From contig JBBBDQ010000348.1 of the NCBI GenBank assembly GCA_037127315.1, forward strand, positions 2,156,001 to 2,220,000: a DNA stretch of 64,000 bases. Reading direction: 5' to 3'. Under the pieces are notes generated by a model that saw only the letters and a program-made list of their open reading frames with translations, did no database searches and was not told the origin of the DNA. This document shows positions 9,500-20,229 of the stretch, one piece after another (position 1 is the first letter of the stretch; the number at the start of each line of letters is the position of its first letter). The DNA comes from Ascarosepion bandense (Eukaryota; Mollusca; Cephalopoda; Sepiida; Sepiidae). Position numbers and translations under genes: made by a program.

Positions 9500-9780
9500 A
9501 TTTTGGTGCCGTTTTCATTAAACTAATTTTGCGACCGCGTCCGGTCTGGTTAACTTAGTAAAGAGACAGCTAGCAAAATTTCAGCATGACTTCATTCGGA
9601 TCAAAATTCACAGCGTGGGTGAGGAAAAACACCGTTGTAATAGACGACTTGAAGATCAGCTACTATGTCGAAGCCATTACGACTAGCGACCCGAGAACAT
9701 TGTCACATTTGAATTGCCTTCAATGCAGTACAATGAGATGTACGACACACTAGGTCTTCCTGACATGTGCTGATACCAGT
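9500..9780 (+). pseudogene. LTR-retrotransposon leader and gag relic (tentative)
   Basis: TTTTGGTGCCG at 9502 resembles the primer-site start seen after many retrotransposon LTRs. The frame from the ATG at 9586 reads FTAWVRKNTVVIDDLKISYY, and a shifted frame reads YNEMYDTLGLPDMC. The order recalls Gypsy gag proteins (ALDQ-TA...YE-LK-RLLD-FGL). No open frame exceeds about 55 codons, so only the order supports it. Confidence 0.3.
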
Positions 9781-10137
9781 ATCGTCTCCGACAGTATCTG
9801 TTCTTCGTGGTCACGTGGACGAATTATGTCACGGATCCTGTCTCAGCAACGCGACGATAAGTAGCCTTCGGTCTGGAAAAGTCATCTGACACAGCAGTGC
9901 AACCTCTCGTCTACTACCATTCGGACGGCCATATGTAAAACTCATGTTATTCTGCTCACAATATAAATATCCTGCCATTGTTATATGGAACATCTCACTA
10001 TTACACACGTTAAACGATGAAGAGAGACTAGTCACAAATGTATATGAATGACAAACGTAATTTTGCTTTTGTTTCGGTGTGAGAAACCCGGTCCCATCCC
10101 ATTAGAGTAGGCTGATGAAAGTGATTCCAAAAGACAC

Positions 10138-10185
<48 letters not shown>
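10138..10185. repeat. (AAT)n microsatellite
   Basis: About 16 units, directly before an LTR. Confidence 0.97.
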
Positions 10186-10194
10186 TTATATTAT

Positions 10195-10457
10195 TGTTAT
10201 GGTGCTCTATTTATAGGAATGGACTTTTCCTCTGTCAATAAATACTAACCTGTGTGACTTCCTGGAGGTAGCTGTGAGACAGTCTAGACGCAGTCTAGAG
10301 AGAGTCAAGATGCAGCGTAACTATACCGTTCGGACTTACACTTCTATTAGCTGGTTACTAACACTCTTACTCGTTCTTACCTGTTCTGTGATCTAATACA
10401 CTGTTAGAACCTATTTTCTTGTTTCCGTGTCTTTCTTTTCGACCCAAACAGGCCACA
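10195..10457 (+). mobile_element. Ty3/Gypsy LTR with primer-site-like leader
   Basis: Begins TGTTATGGTG, the same as the 3' LTR of the 23-29 kb element, and ends GGCCACA, followed by ACAAATTAGCGACGAGGAT, the counterpart of ACAATTTTGGCGACGAAGAT in that element. AATAAATACT lies inside. The body diverges from the larger element, so it is a related family. Only about 150 bases of leader remain before a LINE-J copy. Confidence 0.65.
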
Positions 10458-10624
10458 ACAAATTAGCGACGAGGATTTAGCCACAACAATTATTAAATCA
10501 TTCAGCAAAATAGAAGCGTGACGATAAACATGACGAAACTGGAATTTTTTCGTAAAATAAAACTAACTGGAACTATTTGGGGCAAAAAAGTGTTATTTCG
10601 CGCATAATTGTAGACATTAGTGGA

Positions 10625-11136
10625 TACTTCTCACCAACGGGAAGTGGCTTCCTTTTGTCTTTTCTATAAATACATGGCTTCTGCTCCAACGAACTTAAGT
10701 CACTGGTGCCCCTGCAACAGGTGTTTACTCGTGCAACCAGAGTGGCAACTAGGACTCACCCATTCACAGTTACATCAACTAAATGCAGACGACAATTCTA
10801 CTTCAGCAACGTTTTTTCTCGCACTTCCTGCCTGTGGAACTCGCTTCCATATTCTTGCGTTCCTGACGGCTACAACCTCCAGGAATTTAAATGCAATGTC
10901 AATACTCATCTCTTAACCACTTGATTCTAGTTCTTTCTACATCACCCTGTATATCCTTTCCTTTCTCTCCATCTTTGCAACTGTCGTCACACCTGTGTTC
11001 CCATCCTTCTCTTGCTCCATTCTAACTGATTCGTCTTTCTCTTCACTCCCTTCAATCTAATCTTTTTACTCTTATGTAGCTCCTTGTACATCAGTGGCGT
11101 TACCGCCTTGCACGGGATGATACGATTAAAAAAAAT
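10625..11136 (+). mobile_element. LINE-J C-terminus and 3' UTR
   Basis: Two overlapping frames carry REVASFCLFYKY, THPFTVTSTKCRR, LWNSLPYSC and NLQEFKCNVNTHLL, so at least one frameshift separates them. The 3' UTR ends CCGCCTTGCACGGGATGATA then CGATTAAAAAAAA, the LINE-J terminus. It is 5'-truncated. Confidence 0.8.
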
Positions 11137-11712
11137 AGTTAACATTTGGATTGAAACTTCTTTGTGAGTTAGATTCTAGTGTTCAGCCTTGCTACTTTAC
11201 TTTTATCTATTCGATTCGTCAACCACTCACTCACACACTGAGTGTTACAGACCACACTTTTCTGATCGGTTTGTGATAGTCGCCGTGTCTTTGTGATTGA
11301 TTATTTTCTTGATTAAATCTAGTCATTTCGGTTAGTTTTTACTCAGATTTTGAAGTTCATAGATGGGCTTTTTTTAGAATCTGTATTCACTGAGTATGCC
11401 TACATTTCCATCTGAACTAAAAATGCGCGAATCTATCTTTAAACTAAATTTTTATTCCGATTTTCGGCGATTTTATTGAAAGATAAATGTAGGGTCTAAG
11501 AGCGCTTATTAAACAAATATCGACACATGCCCAAAACAATTCTTATTTCAAAACCCTCTGAATTTCATTTTTCGTTGAGAAAGAACGCAGATGTTGTCGA
11601 AACGTTTTTGATATTTTTCTCATCATGGTATTATTTTGTCTGTTAATATGCAATTCTTGTGTTATTATCATTATTATTATATATTTGAGAAATTCTTTCC
11701 TACACTCACTGT
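11137..11712. other. Unannotated interval
   Basis: No recognisable element. Confidence 0.35.
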
Positions 11713-11730
11713 ACACACACAGACACACAC

Positions 11731-11801
<71 letters not shown>
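11713..11801. repeat. (CA)n-(CATA)n-(TA)n microsatellite
   Basis: CA, then CATA, then about 25 TA units. Confidence 0.95.
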
Positions 11802-11803
<2 letters not shown>

Positions 11804-12292
11804 AGCAAGCAGTGTGGGTATAGAAGAATCTAAAGGAGTAGCTTGTACATACAGTGGTAGGATAACTCTCTAAGAGAGCTCAAACAGATATGCATATAAA
11901 TACATATAGAGCAAATATAAGAAAAGTTAAGGCAGACACGTTATTTCTTGGTGAATTGGAAGTATGGTTTATTTCAGGCGAACCATCATCAGCTTCCGTC
12001 TTTATTTTACAAAGGATTTTACACGAATGAGATTCACAATAACCTAAAAAAACGAATAGAAATAACGGTCACTCCCTTAAAAGAGAAAATTTAAGAAAAA
12101 ATACATCAGTTCGGCGAAGAACTACACATATTCATACACAATCATATATAAACGCAACATATAATCAGATGACATGCGTAGCGGCCAATATCAACAAAAG
12201 ATCGAAGATACATTCGTCTAACAGTTACGTTGCAGACCCGTGAATTTGAAACGTAAAGAAGGTGTGTTAGGTGAGAGAGAGACTAAAGTGAG

Positions 12293-12324
<32 letters not shown>

Positions 12325-12490
12325 GGCGAGTGTTAAAAAGAAAGGGTAAGTATCTTGAAGTGTAAAAGAAAAGGAAAGAAGAAAAGGAAAAAAGGAACGG
12401 AGGAATAAATTTAAAATAGAAAGAAAAGATGATAGGAGAAAATGAGAAAAACGAAAAAAAAGAAAATAAACAATAAATAAACAATATGAG
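11802..12490. other. Unannotated, purine-rich in its second half
   Basis: 12290-12320 is a (GAAA)n run inside a long A/G-rich stretch. No coding signal. The string CGAACCATCATCAGCTTCCG near 11980 has the look of a retroelement end but I cannot assign it. Confidence 0.4.
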
Positions 12491-12855
12491 TTTTTTTTTT
12501 GTTTTTTTTTAATCATATCAGCCCAACCAAGGCGTTAATGCCACTGAAGCGCAGGGGGCTACGTAAGAATGAAAAGATTGGAAAAGAGAAAGCCGGGAAC
12601 TACATCCTAAGCAGGGAACAAGGGATGAGCCTCTTCACCTGTTCAATAGACGTGGGTGGAGTGTGAACCGGGCGATAGTTTAGTCTATCTACTCCAATTG
12701 AGGAAAAAAAAAGAAAAGAGTGAAAAGATTGAGAAGAGAAAGCTGGAAACCACATCCTAAACAAGGAACAATGGATGAGCCTCTACACCTGTGCAATAGA
12801 CGTGAGTGGAGTGTGAACCGGGTGATACTCACGTCTAATGAACAGGTGTAGAGTT
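12491..12855 (-). mobile_element. LINE 3' terminus with two ~150-bp repeat units and a foldback
   Basis: On the minus strand it ends GCCTTGGTTGGGCTGATATG then ATTAAAAAAAA, the LINE-J type terminus. On its upstream side are two copies of a block containing CCACATCCTAAACAAGGAAC, GATGAGCCTCT and AATAGACGTG. The outermost copy ends in a palindrome (12781-12807 against 12827-12853) with 2 mismatches in 27. A sister locus with three units is at 17.1-17.5 kb. Confidence 0.7.
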
Positions 12856-13310
12856 AACGGTAAAAGAAATTAGAGTCTAAAAATTAAAAATATATGTAAG
12901 AGTTAATAGTCTGTTGTGATAACAAAATACTCACATTACTATATAAATAAAATTATACTAATTATAAAATTAACAAAACAAATATAATACAATATAAAAT
13001 TTAAAAAAAAAATTAATTTTTTAAAATTTAAAAAAAAATTAGTTTGAAATAAACCTAATTATTCTATTTAAATTTAGTTCGTTAAACTTAATTATTAAGT
13101 TTAAAAATAAATTTTCATATTACTAGTGAAAGGATATGAAATTGGATTTATTTCAACCTACGAAAATTAAACAATTACGATATAATAGTTAATCAATTCG
13201 TTTTAATTACCACCCCACCCAACTATATAATCAAAATTATACTAATTATACTAATTATACTAATCATTCGGTTAACAATACAATAAAAATAATAATACCA
13301 TAGTGCAGGT
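12856..13310. other. Extremely AT-rich interval
   Basis: Runs of A and T with imperfect ATACTAATT repeats near 13235-13265. No coding potential. Confidence 0.6.
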
Positions 13311-13379
13311 AAATTTTCATGTCAGCAGTACAGTTATAATACCGTATACATTTAGTACTGTAAAAAACATATATATGTA

Positions 13380-13525
13380 CATATACAACTCATATACACA
13401 CGTAAATGCATACACACATACCTGCATACACACAGATATGTATACCCATATATGTACACGTACACAGATACATACATACATATACACACAGATACGAACG
13501 CACACATATATACATACACACTCAA
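13380..13525. repeat. Degenerate (CATA/CACA)n tract
   Basis: Mixed ACACAC, CATA and GTACAC steps over about 145 bases; it generates spurious open frames on both strands. Confidence 0.7.
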
Positions 13526-13576
13526 ACACCATCAAAAACAAATATGTAACCAATACTATAGACATATAAAAAACCC

Positions 13577-13577
<1 letters not shown>

Positions 13578-13622
<45 letters not shown>
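13578..13622. repeat. (TA)n microsatellite
   Basis: About 22 TA units before the SINE-2 3' end. Confidence 0.97.
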
Positions 13623-13628
<6 letters not shown>

Positions 13629-13690
13629 ATCGGAGTCTAACCGTACTGATGAGCTATGATACAGTGAAACAGATCTGTCTGCGGATGACA
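13623..13690 (+). mobile_element. SINE-2 3'-end fragment
   Basis: AAAGCAATCGGAGTCTAACC...CAGATCTGTCTGCGGATGAC, the SINE-2 tail, followed by another (TA)n. The tRNA-like head is absent. Confidence 0.75.
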
Positions 13691-13716
13691 ATATATATAT
13701 ATATATATATATATAA
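13691..13716. repeat. (TA)n microsatellite
   Basis: Tail of the SINE-2 fragment. Confidence 0.95.
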
Positions 13717-13821
13717 AAGCCTTCAACATATATAACATGGTTGACAATTAAACAATATATATTCTGTAGAATAGTGTGATAGGTGTAAAGTTTTCAGAGG
13801 AATGAAAGAGGGGCTAAAAGT

Positions 13822-14352
13822 TTAACATATTTTAAACCGGCTCCTGTGTCTACATTTAAACACTAGTTCCTTCCTCAGATTCAGCAGATCCAACTGGTTT
13901 TTGTGTCTTATAATAGATATCTTTTCATCCAGACATAACTGACAGCAATCTCTGAAGTTAGTGGGTGTGTAGGATTTTTTAATTATATTCCATTTAATTA
14001 TGGGGGTTAGATTATTGTCTTTCAAAGACCAGAGATATTTCGATAGAGCTGTTTGAAGTTTTAGTTCAGGGTTGGAAAAGGCGTGCGTGTGATTGTACAG
14101 CCGTTGCTTCCAAGCACCAGCAAAAATACCAATGTAGTATTTTTTTAAATTTGTGTTTTCTTTTGAGTATATTATGGCCTGATATACCACGCTTTCCGTC
14201 ATACACTCTCCACCCGTAGGACAATCATTTTTTTATTCTGCAATTGCATTTTGCTGTATTATTGTAATGTCCTGTTGTATTCTTTATGTCTGGTAAATTC
14301 CGGGCAACTTTAGGGTTGCTTTGGTTGGGAGTTGCAGAACTGAGGCTGGCTT

Positions 14353-14398
<46 letters not shown>

Positions 14399-14425
14399 AA
14401 ACAGAATTAGATCCATAGAACACAA
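13822..14425 (-). pseudogene. Penelope-like element GIY-YIG endonuclease
   Basis: Minus-strand frame of 126 residues: TESVVYQAIIYS, then KKYYIGIFAGAWKQRLYNH (a Y-YIG core with the downstream R), LSKYLWSLKD, IKWNIIKK, CQLCLDEKISII and a basic end. This is the C-terminal endonuclease of Penelope-like retroelements. Upstream, in a second frame, AKCNCRIKK joins NDCPTGGEC, the family's cysteine-rich linker, so a frameshift lies near 14225. The RT-encoding part that should precede it is replaced by (GATA)n and (TA)n(TG)n tracts. Usual total length is over 700 residues; this locus cannot make an intact protein. Confidence 0.85.
14352..14398. repeat. (GATA)n microsatellite
   Basis: About 12 units; marks the truncation point of the Penelope endonuclease frame. 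Confidence 0.95.
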
Positions 14426-14447
14426 TTATACAGATAGGTATGAACCG

Positions 14448-14451
<4 letters not shown>

Positions 14452-14516
<65 letters not shown>

Positions 14517-14537
14517 AGTGTGTGTGTGTGTGTGTCG
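14452..14537. repeat. (TA)n-(TG)n microsatellite
   Basis: TA units then TG units, where the Penelope RT core is missing. Confidence 0.95.
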
Positions 14538-14554
14538 AATTAAATAAATTGCAT

Positions 14555-15360
14555 ATATTATGCTTGCTTATTTTCAATAAAATCCGTTCATATAGTCCCT
14601 GATTATTTTGGTAAATTTTAGATTGTCTTGTTCCGTATTGTTAGCTGTGATTAATTTATTAATCTTTGCTTTTAGCTGAGTGATAGGGTTATTGGTAAGT
14701 TTTTTAAAATTTGGTGTGATCATCAAGTAACTGTTCTATTTTTGAGTTGTAGTCATACTTGTTTAAAACAACAAAGATGTTATCTTTAATGACTATTTCT
14801 GGGTGGTTGAGTAATTCTTTTGCAGCAATCTTCAGTGAAGTCTTTATAAGTTTAGAAGAATGTATTTTTTTATCATGTCTGTCTTTTATAGATTCTGCCT
14901 TAAGTAAATCACGGAGTTCTGGTTCTGTACTAATTAGCTGCTGTTCTTGGAGTTTAATTATGTTTTCGTATAGTGTCTAAATTTCAACTTTTTATGTAGT
15001 CCATTATATTTTTTTGTATATATGGCAATTAGGTCCAAGGTTAAATATTTCCTTCCGTTTGTCAGTTAATTCATAATCAGAAATGTTTATAAATCTTTCA
15101 AAGTTATTCGGGAGGTATATAGTTCCTTTATATAATATATTGAGTTTTCTTTGAATTTTAAACCTATGTTTACATTCCAATTTGTTAGTAATTTCTTTTA
15201 GTCTATTTAGAATTTCTCTAACTTGTTCAGAGTTGGTAGTTCTTTTTAATATGCTATATATTTCTTGTTCCCCTTTGTTGAGAATAGGTTATCATTTGTT
15301 ACTTCAATCTGCCTTTTTGCAAGGCTACGCTTAAATTCCGAGGTAATGTGGTTGTGTTGA
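14555..15360 (-). pseudogene. Penelope-like element ORF, N-terminal half (pre-RT)
   Basis: Minus-strand reading in several frames gives, in order, KGNKKYIAY-like remnants, LNRLKEITNKLECKHRFKIQ, GTIYLPNNFERFINISDYEL, KRKEIFNLGPNCHIYKKYNG, EPELRDLLKAESIKDRH, KELLNHPEIVIKDN, IFVVLNKYDYNSKIEQLLDD and KAKINKLITANN. These match the leader and early RT region of Penelope-like proteins (family form KADK-S-FVV-N--DY--K). The K-ADK part is missing and several frameshifts occur. With 13822-14425 it makes one element with an internal deletion. Confidence 0.65.
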
Positions 15361-15429
15361 TATGCTGGATTTTATAATTCAAAATTTGTGTATTTAGGCA
15401 GTAAATTTGCTGCCTAAATACATAAATAT

Positions 15430-15620
15430 ATATATATGCACCACCGCTATCAACACACACTTCTTAGGAAAACACTTGTTGAAAATACGCATATACTTAG
15501 ACAAGAAAATAATAAACGAAAACTTAAAATTCTAGAACCTACCTACATGAAACAGTTTAAACCTAGCCTAAATAAAATAAATTTCGACACCTCTACTAAC
15601 ATACTTCTATGCCTATAATC
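15430..15620 (+). pseudogene. Penelope-like element C-terminal fragment, plus strand
   Basis: The 60-residue frame includes LKILEPTYMKQFKPSLNKIN and DTSTNILLCL. This is the end of GIY-YIG domains in a second Penelope group (E-lyI---kPsLN). Similar ends occur at 60.05 and 60.78 kb, each in the same relation to a downstream hairpin. Confidence 0.6.
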
Positions 15621-15855
15621 GACGGGAGAGGTCATAGTTATTATACTTACCCCCTACACCATAGTAGCAGCAGTTCCCAGGCCAATCCCTCATGCCACTA
15701 TACACTCAATTGACCAAAAACCTACTACCACCATTCCTTCTCGGCCTACAGCCATGTGCGACACAAAAAATGGACCTGTCTAATTTCCTCTTTATGACTC
15801 CACTCTGTTAATAATAATTTAAATGTTCTATGTTCACTGAACATTAAATGTTCAT

Positions 15856-15900
15856 CCTTTGATAATGGCTTATGTAAGCCGAAAGCTCAGACCTGATAAA
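15856..15900 (+). promoter_or_regulatory. Conserved hairpin at the Penelope-like 3' end
   Basis: GATAATGGCTTATGTAAGCC followed by GAAAGCTCAG and an A-run. GGCTTA pairs with TAAGCC around TG. The copy at 60.18 kb has GGCTCA with TGAGCC, a compensatory pair. The role is unknown; it may be a terminal RNA structure for priming or a ribozyme relic. Confidence 0.5.
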
Positions 15901-16020
15901 AAAAAAATCAACAATTATTGCGATTTCTTGTTGTCTTTCCATGACAACTATCAAGCTAATCAGATCATACGAACGGATCATACACAAAATAAATAGATAG
16001 AACTTGTCTATATTATTCAA
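15901..16020. other. Short flank
   Basis: Nothing recognised. Confidence 0.3.
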
Positions 16021-16024
16021 TGAA

Positions 16025-16082
<58 letters not shown>
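16021..16082. repeat. (TC)n-(TA)n microsatellite
   Basis: TC units then TA units. Confidence 0.95.
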
Positions 16083-16085
<3 letters not shown>

Positions 16086-17070
16086 AGACTTAGATAAATG
16101 GATATATAGACGTGTTTACAAATACCAATATCTTAACGAATATTTATGATAAAGAGAATGAAGAAGAGGGAACGCATGAAGTAATGAAAACAACAAAACT
16201 TTTTTTACGCAATTGTGCCAGTTTATTTACGTGTGGCAAAATATGTATCGATTCATAACTTATGCAATTATAATTCTATTTATGAGATTTTTTTCTCTAT
16301 TCGTCGATAATTTTTTGATCTGGGAATACTTTTTCCCACAGGCTAAATCTAATTCATATCGGCGAAAAGCGGATAATACATGGATAATCCGATACGATAA
16401 TACAATATGTTTCCCTGAATCCGATACGTGTCCAATCTACACTCGTAAATTAAACAAAGGTTCACTTCGAAATTCATTGAAAATTAATCGAATAGACAAA
16501 CACCTGAAAACCACAAGACGGTCCAATTCCTGAAAAACTTTTGACAAGTGCATCAGATAGAGGGAAACATCCGTGTGTATGTAATATAACTAAAGATCAT
16601 TTTTTATCCCATATATTGAAACTGCGAGATAATTTCAGATATGGCAGTCTTTCAAGTGGGAGATCTGATCATGGTTAAATGTTGTTTGAAATGTTGATTT
16701 ACCCGCAAGTTAAACTGATTTCTCGCAGTGTTTCGAAATAGAAACAATTCAAAGCGTAAATTAATAAAAAGAAAACAAAACTTGTACTCTCAGTAGATAC
16801 AATCGGTTGAATTTCTTTTACAGACAGACCATCGCCCACTCATCTAATTATGGTTCTAAAACAGTTGTTCCCACACACAGAGCAAATTTGTTATAACGCT
16901 GGGGAACCATATTGCTAAACTATAATTATAAAATTGAAGTTTTGACATCAAATAAACTAAGTCATTAGGACAACTTTCAAATTTCGATGTTTTGTGAACT
17001 ATTACAAGATACTGTTATTACTACATTAAGGGCAGGGAATGAATTGATAAATAACCTGTATAATACAAAA
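16083..17070. other. Unannotated interval with one 106-codon open frame
   Basis: The plus frame at 16213-16533 starts with a hydrophobic stretch (FITYAIIILFMRFF) and then a polar C-terminus. I do not recognise it, codon use looks random for AT-rich DNA, and no flanking gene structure is visible, so I treat it as chance. Confidence 0.4.
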
Positions 17071-17071
17071 T

Positions 17072-17560
17072 GGATTTTTTTTAATCATATCACCCCGAGC
17101 AAGGCGGTAATGCCACTGATGCGCAGGGGGCTACGTTAGAGTGAAAAGATTGGAAAAGAGAAAGTGTGAACTGGGTGGAGTGTGAACAGGTCGATAGTTT
17201 AGTCTATCTACTCCAATTGAAAAAAAAGTAAAAAAAAGATTGGAAAAGAGAAAGCCGGAAACCACATCCTAAACAGGGAACAAAGGATGAGCCTCTTCAC
17301 CTGTTCAATAGACGTGGGTGGAGTGTGAACCGGGCAATAGTTTAGTCTATCTACTCCAATTGAAAAAAAAAGAAAAAGAAAAGAGTAAAAAGATTGGAAA
17401 AGAGAAAGCCAGAAATCACATCCTAAACAGGGAACAATGGATGAGCCTCTTCACCTGTTCAATAGACGTGGGTGGAGTGTGAACAGGTCGATAGTTTAGT
17501 CTATCTACTCTAATTGTTTAGTCTATCTACTCCAATTGTTTAGTCTATCTACTGGATTTG
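17072..17560 (-). mobile_element. LINE 3' terminus with ~153-bp tandem units
   Basis: The minus strand ends CGCCTTGCTCGGGGTGATAT then GATTAAAAAAAA. It is preceded by three units starting GATTGGAAAAGAGAAAG (at about 17148, 17238 and 17391; the first is internally deleted) and containing GAACAATGGATGAGCCTCTT and TTTAGTCTATCTACTCCAAT. The last motif is repeated three more times at the far end (17498-17555). Same family as 12491-12855. Confidence 0.7.
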
Positions 17561-17694
17561 CCGATAACTCTTTTTACGAAATTAGATTTAAGTCGCGGAA
17601 TGATGAATTTATATGAAAAATGAAGGACCAAATTTGATTTCAAATAACAAATAAGAAACTAAATATAAAAATGCATTCTTTATATTCGGCAGTA

Positions 17695-18660
17695 TATCAA
17701 TGTATGCCGACATCATTACGAAGATGTATGTTCAGGGATACTGACCATAAATGGACGAAGATATACATAACCTAGTTAACCCTTGCAGAAGTTGTGCTAT
17801 AGCGGCATATTACCCACCAATTAAATATCAACGTTGCTCAAAAACGGACATTCCGTGGTCACAACTACACTTCGATTTTGATGAACCAGTATACAAAGGT
17901 TTTTACTTAATAGTTGTCACTACCAAGCGGCCCATAGTGAAGTGCAGAAGACATACAAACATAGTAATTAATATTCTTGCACGAAATATTCACAAGATTC
18001 GGCGTACCAGATACAATAGTATTAGACAATCGGACACAGTTTCCGTCGAGTGAATTTAAATTATTTGTAAGTTACTACAAGTCAAACAACTAATTACACC
18101 CGCATATCTTCCAAGATCTAATGGACAGGCGAAACGCTTTGTAAATACATTTAAAATGTGGCTTAAAAAACAGAAAAGAATCAAACAGATGAAAAGGCGA
18201 TTCAACAATTTTTGAGCATATAGCATTTCACCAAACACTAATACTAAATCTATCGTCCTCGGAACTTATGTTTGCGAGAAAGATAAAATCAGTAGTTAAT
18301 AAGATATTACCCAAATATAGAAAAAATCACCAAAAATATTGAGAATAAATACTTTTACCCTGTTAAAAAAATACATTCTAGAATGTATCAAAGGGGTAAG
18401 GCTTTCTGTGAAGATGGCGTAATAAAAAGAGGATCGGACAAATGATACAAAGACCCAGATGCGAATATAAGCGTCACTTAAATCAGCTCAGACGCAGGTA
18501 TATTAAATAGAAAAATAGAAAATACCAGACACAAAGTCTCGATGGAAGTGATTTAGGATACGTTTGATGTACCTACGACACCAGTAAAAGTGGAACCGAG
18601 GCGATGTGGTAAAATTAAAAGAAACAATATTGAGTTACTAAGTGTTTGACTACAAAAAGA
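17695..18660 (+). pseudogene. Ty3/Gypsy integrase and C-terminus relic
   Basis: A 100-residue frame starts in the zinc-binding region (MDEDIHNLVNPCRSCAIAAY, giving the CxxC) and runs into the core with LHFDFDEPVYKGFYLIVV, where the first catalytic D lies. Shifted frames continue with VPDTIVLDN-like, ITPAYLPRSNGQAKRFVNTF (E replaced by K in the A-E-RFV position), NTPNTNTKS and a late IKRRIGQMIYK block. This is the order of a Mag-like Gypsy integrase. Gag, protease, RT and RNase H are absent. The polypurine-like AAATGGAGAGG follows at 18686. Confidence 0.75.
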
Positions 18661-18696
18661 ATTGACTCCAGAACGGAGTCAACTCAAATGGAGAGG

Positions 18697-18955
18697 TGTC
18701 ATGTAAGAAGGGAGTATCAACTCAAAAGCGGAATTTTCAAGTATCGACACTAACACATGTGGTCGAACGCTGATCCAAAAATAAAAATAGAAACAGAAAA
18801 CTGGATTATTCCATAGGGGATCACGTGACAACGATAATAATTATGTAAGGTACTGGACTGAAGTCTTGGTTGGACAACCCAGAATCAGCTAGAAATTAAC
18901 GGAGTAGATCAACCAAGTGGATAAACTGGGATCAACCTGATTACGAGTAACTGAA
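18697..18955 (+). mobile_element. Putative 3' LTR of the integrase relic
   Basis: Starts TGTCATGTAAGAAGGG right after a purine tract, as a Gypsy 3' LTR should. The right edge is not defined because no second LTR copy is present in the window; it is placed before the 5S-like sequence. Confidence 0.35.
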
Positions 18956-18960
18956 TTAAT

Positions 18961-19085
18961 ATACGTCTGTGGCTATATCGTGTTGAATACACCCATTCCC
19001 ATCCTTTCACCGAAGTTAAGCAACACCGAGCCTGGTCAATACGAAATGGGTGACCATTTGGGAATATCAGGAGCTGTAAACGTAA
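18961..19085 (+). pseudogene. 5S rRNA-like sequence heading a second repeat type
   Basis: GTCTGTGGCTATATCGTGTT, ACCGAAGTTAAGCAACACCG, AGCCTGGTCAATACGAAATG, GGTGACCATTTGGGAATATC and GCTGTAAACG follow the 5S rRNA order with about 15 percent change. It is not joined to the tRNA-like SINE body but to GC-richer sequence of another kind. Confidence 0.75.
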
Positions 19086-19372
19086 GAACCAAGAATGGTC
19101 CACCGGTTCTCCAGATTTGGGGGTTGGTTGCAGGGCTAACAACCCTGCCCCGTAAAAAAACAGTTTGTTACAGAAACAGCAACAAAAAGTTGCTGCCCTA
19201 TGCAGCATCTGGGTGTGATGGATATATGGTGGTGGGTGGGTATGAATTAATATACCAAGACCCAGCACAACGCACCAGTAACCCTGTAGATTACAGAGAT
19301 AACCAAACGGGTTTACAACCCTTCTCGGCAACTACTTTCATGGTAATTTATTCGGACGATGTTTGTCATTAG
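19086..19372 (+). mobile_element. Sequence fused behind the 5S-like head, possible 5S-targeted or 5S-headed retroelement
   Basis: Contains the hairpin-like GGTTGCAGGGCTAACAACCC and CAGAAACAGCAACAAAAAGT. An open frame crosses the 5S and this segment without break (130 codons) but has no recognised domain. Non-LTR elements that insert into 5S genes (Tx1-clade Mutsu) are known in other animals; whether this is one cannot be told from a fragment. Confidence 0.35.
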
Positions 19373-19552
19373 CAACTAAACATTATAAATTTATAAGTTT
19401 TATACCAACGTTTTCTTCTCTCTGATTTCTCGCTTGTGGATCTCACGTTTAGTTTCTTGCTTTCTAGTCAACTTTGATTTTTGAAAATCTAAACTCAGCG
19501 TCAGTCGTTAGCTTTTGTCTTCTTAATTCCTGTTCTTTATTGTTCTCTCTTA

Positions 19553-19553
<1 letters not shown>

Positions 19554-19590
<37 letters not shown>
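19554..19590. repeat. (AAT)n microsatellite
   Basis: About 12 units. Confidence 0.95.
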
Positions 19591-19804
19591 GTTTCGTTTT
19601 CTCATATTCTCTCAACATCAGTAACTCCCTGAAAAATCAGTAACTCCCTGTGTCTTTATTGATTTACTTGAAATGAAACAACTTTAAAAAATTGTCATTT
19701 TAAAATTATAGCACCAGAATAATTCCATAAATATTTATTACTTATTTGATTTCCAATCATATTGAGAATTACTGAACCAGATGAAATTTTACATCGTGGA
19801 TGAT

Positions 19805-20083
19805 TAGTCAGTTAAGTGCCATACGTGATACACGCCTTAGGTGATCATGTCTCGAAAGAGAAATGACTAAATGTGCAGAAGAGTATCTCGCAGTAGGTTG
19901 CCATTGTTTTCTGTGGTAGACTGATTGCCAGCCGGGGCTGTAGAACCCAACATGTCCTATTATTTAATCCACAACTGGAGGGTATTTTTGCGCAAGTGAA
20001 TGCAAGGAATTCAACTGGAATTCGAACTCAGTACCCCGATTTTTCGTTCCGTGTCGATATCCACTGCACCACAACGCACATCC
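19805..20083 (-). mobile_element. SINE-1
   Basis: Minus-strand GGATGTGCGTTGTGGTGCAG head, GAGTTCGAATTCCAGTTGAA B-box, and distal tail ending GGCACTTAACTGACT. An internal deletion removes the GGTATTAATCCGTC segment. ACATCGT occurs just outside both ends and may be the remains of the target duplication. Confidence 0.85.
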
Positions 20084-20229
20084 TAAATGATACATCGTTC
20101 AAGACATTACAAATTTTGCACGCCAAGATTTAACTATTATACAGTATACTGTTTGCAATTCTCATAAAACCTCAATACAAGTTTTAATAGAGCACATTCT
20201 AAGTGTAAATCATCTGAAGTATAATATCA

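Noticed and set aside
16213..16533. 106-codon plus-strand frame with a hydrophobic start, looking like a small membrane protein
   Set aside because: No family resemblance, AT-rich random codon use and no neighbouring gene structure; length is possible by chance.
18980..19372. 130-codon frame as a candidate gene
   Set aside because: Its first 35 codons translate a 5S rRNA-like sequence, so the frame is fortuitous.
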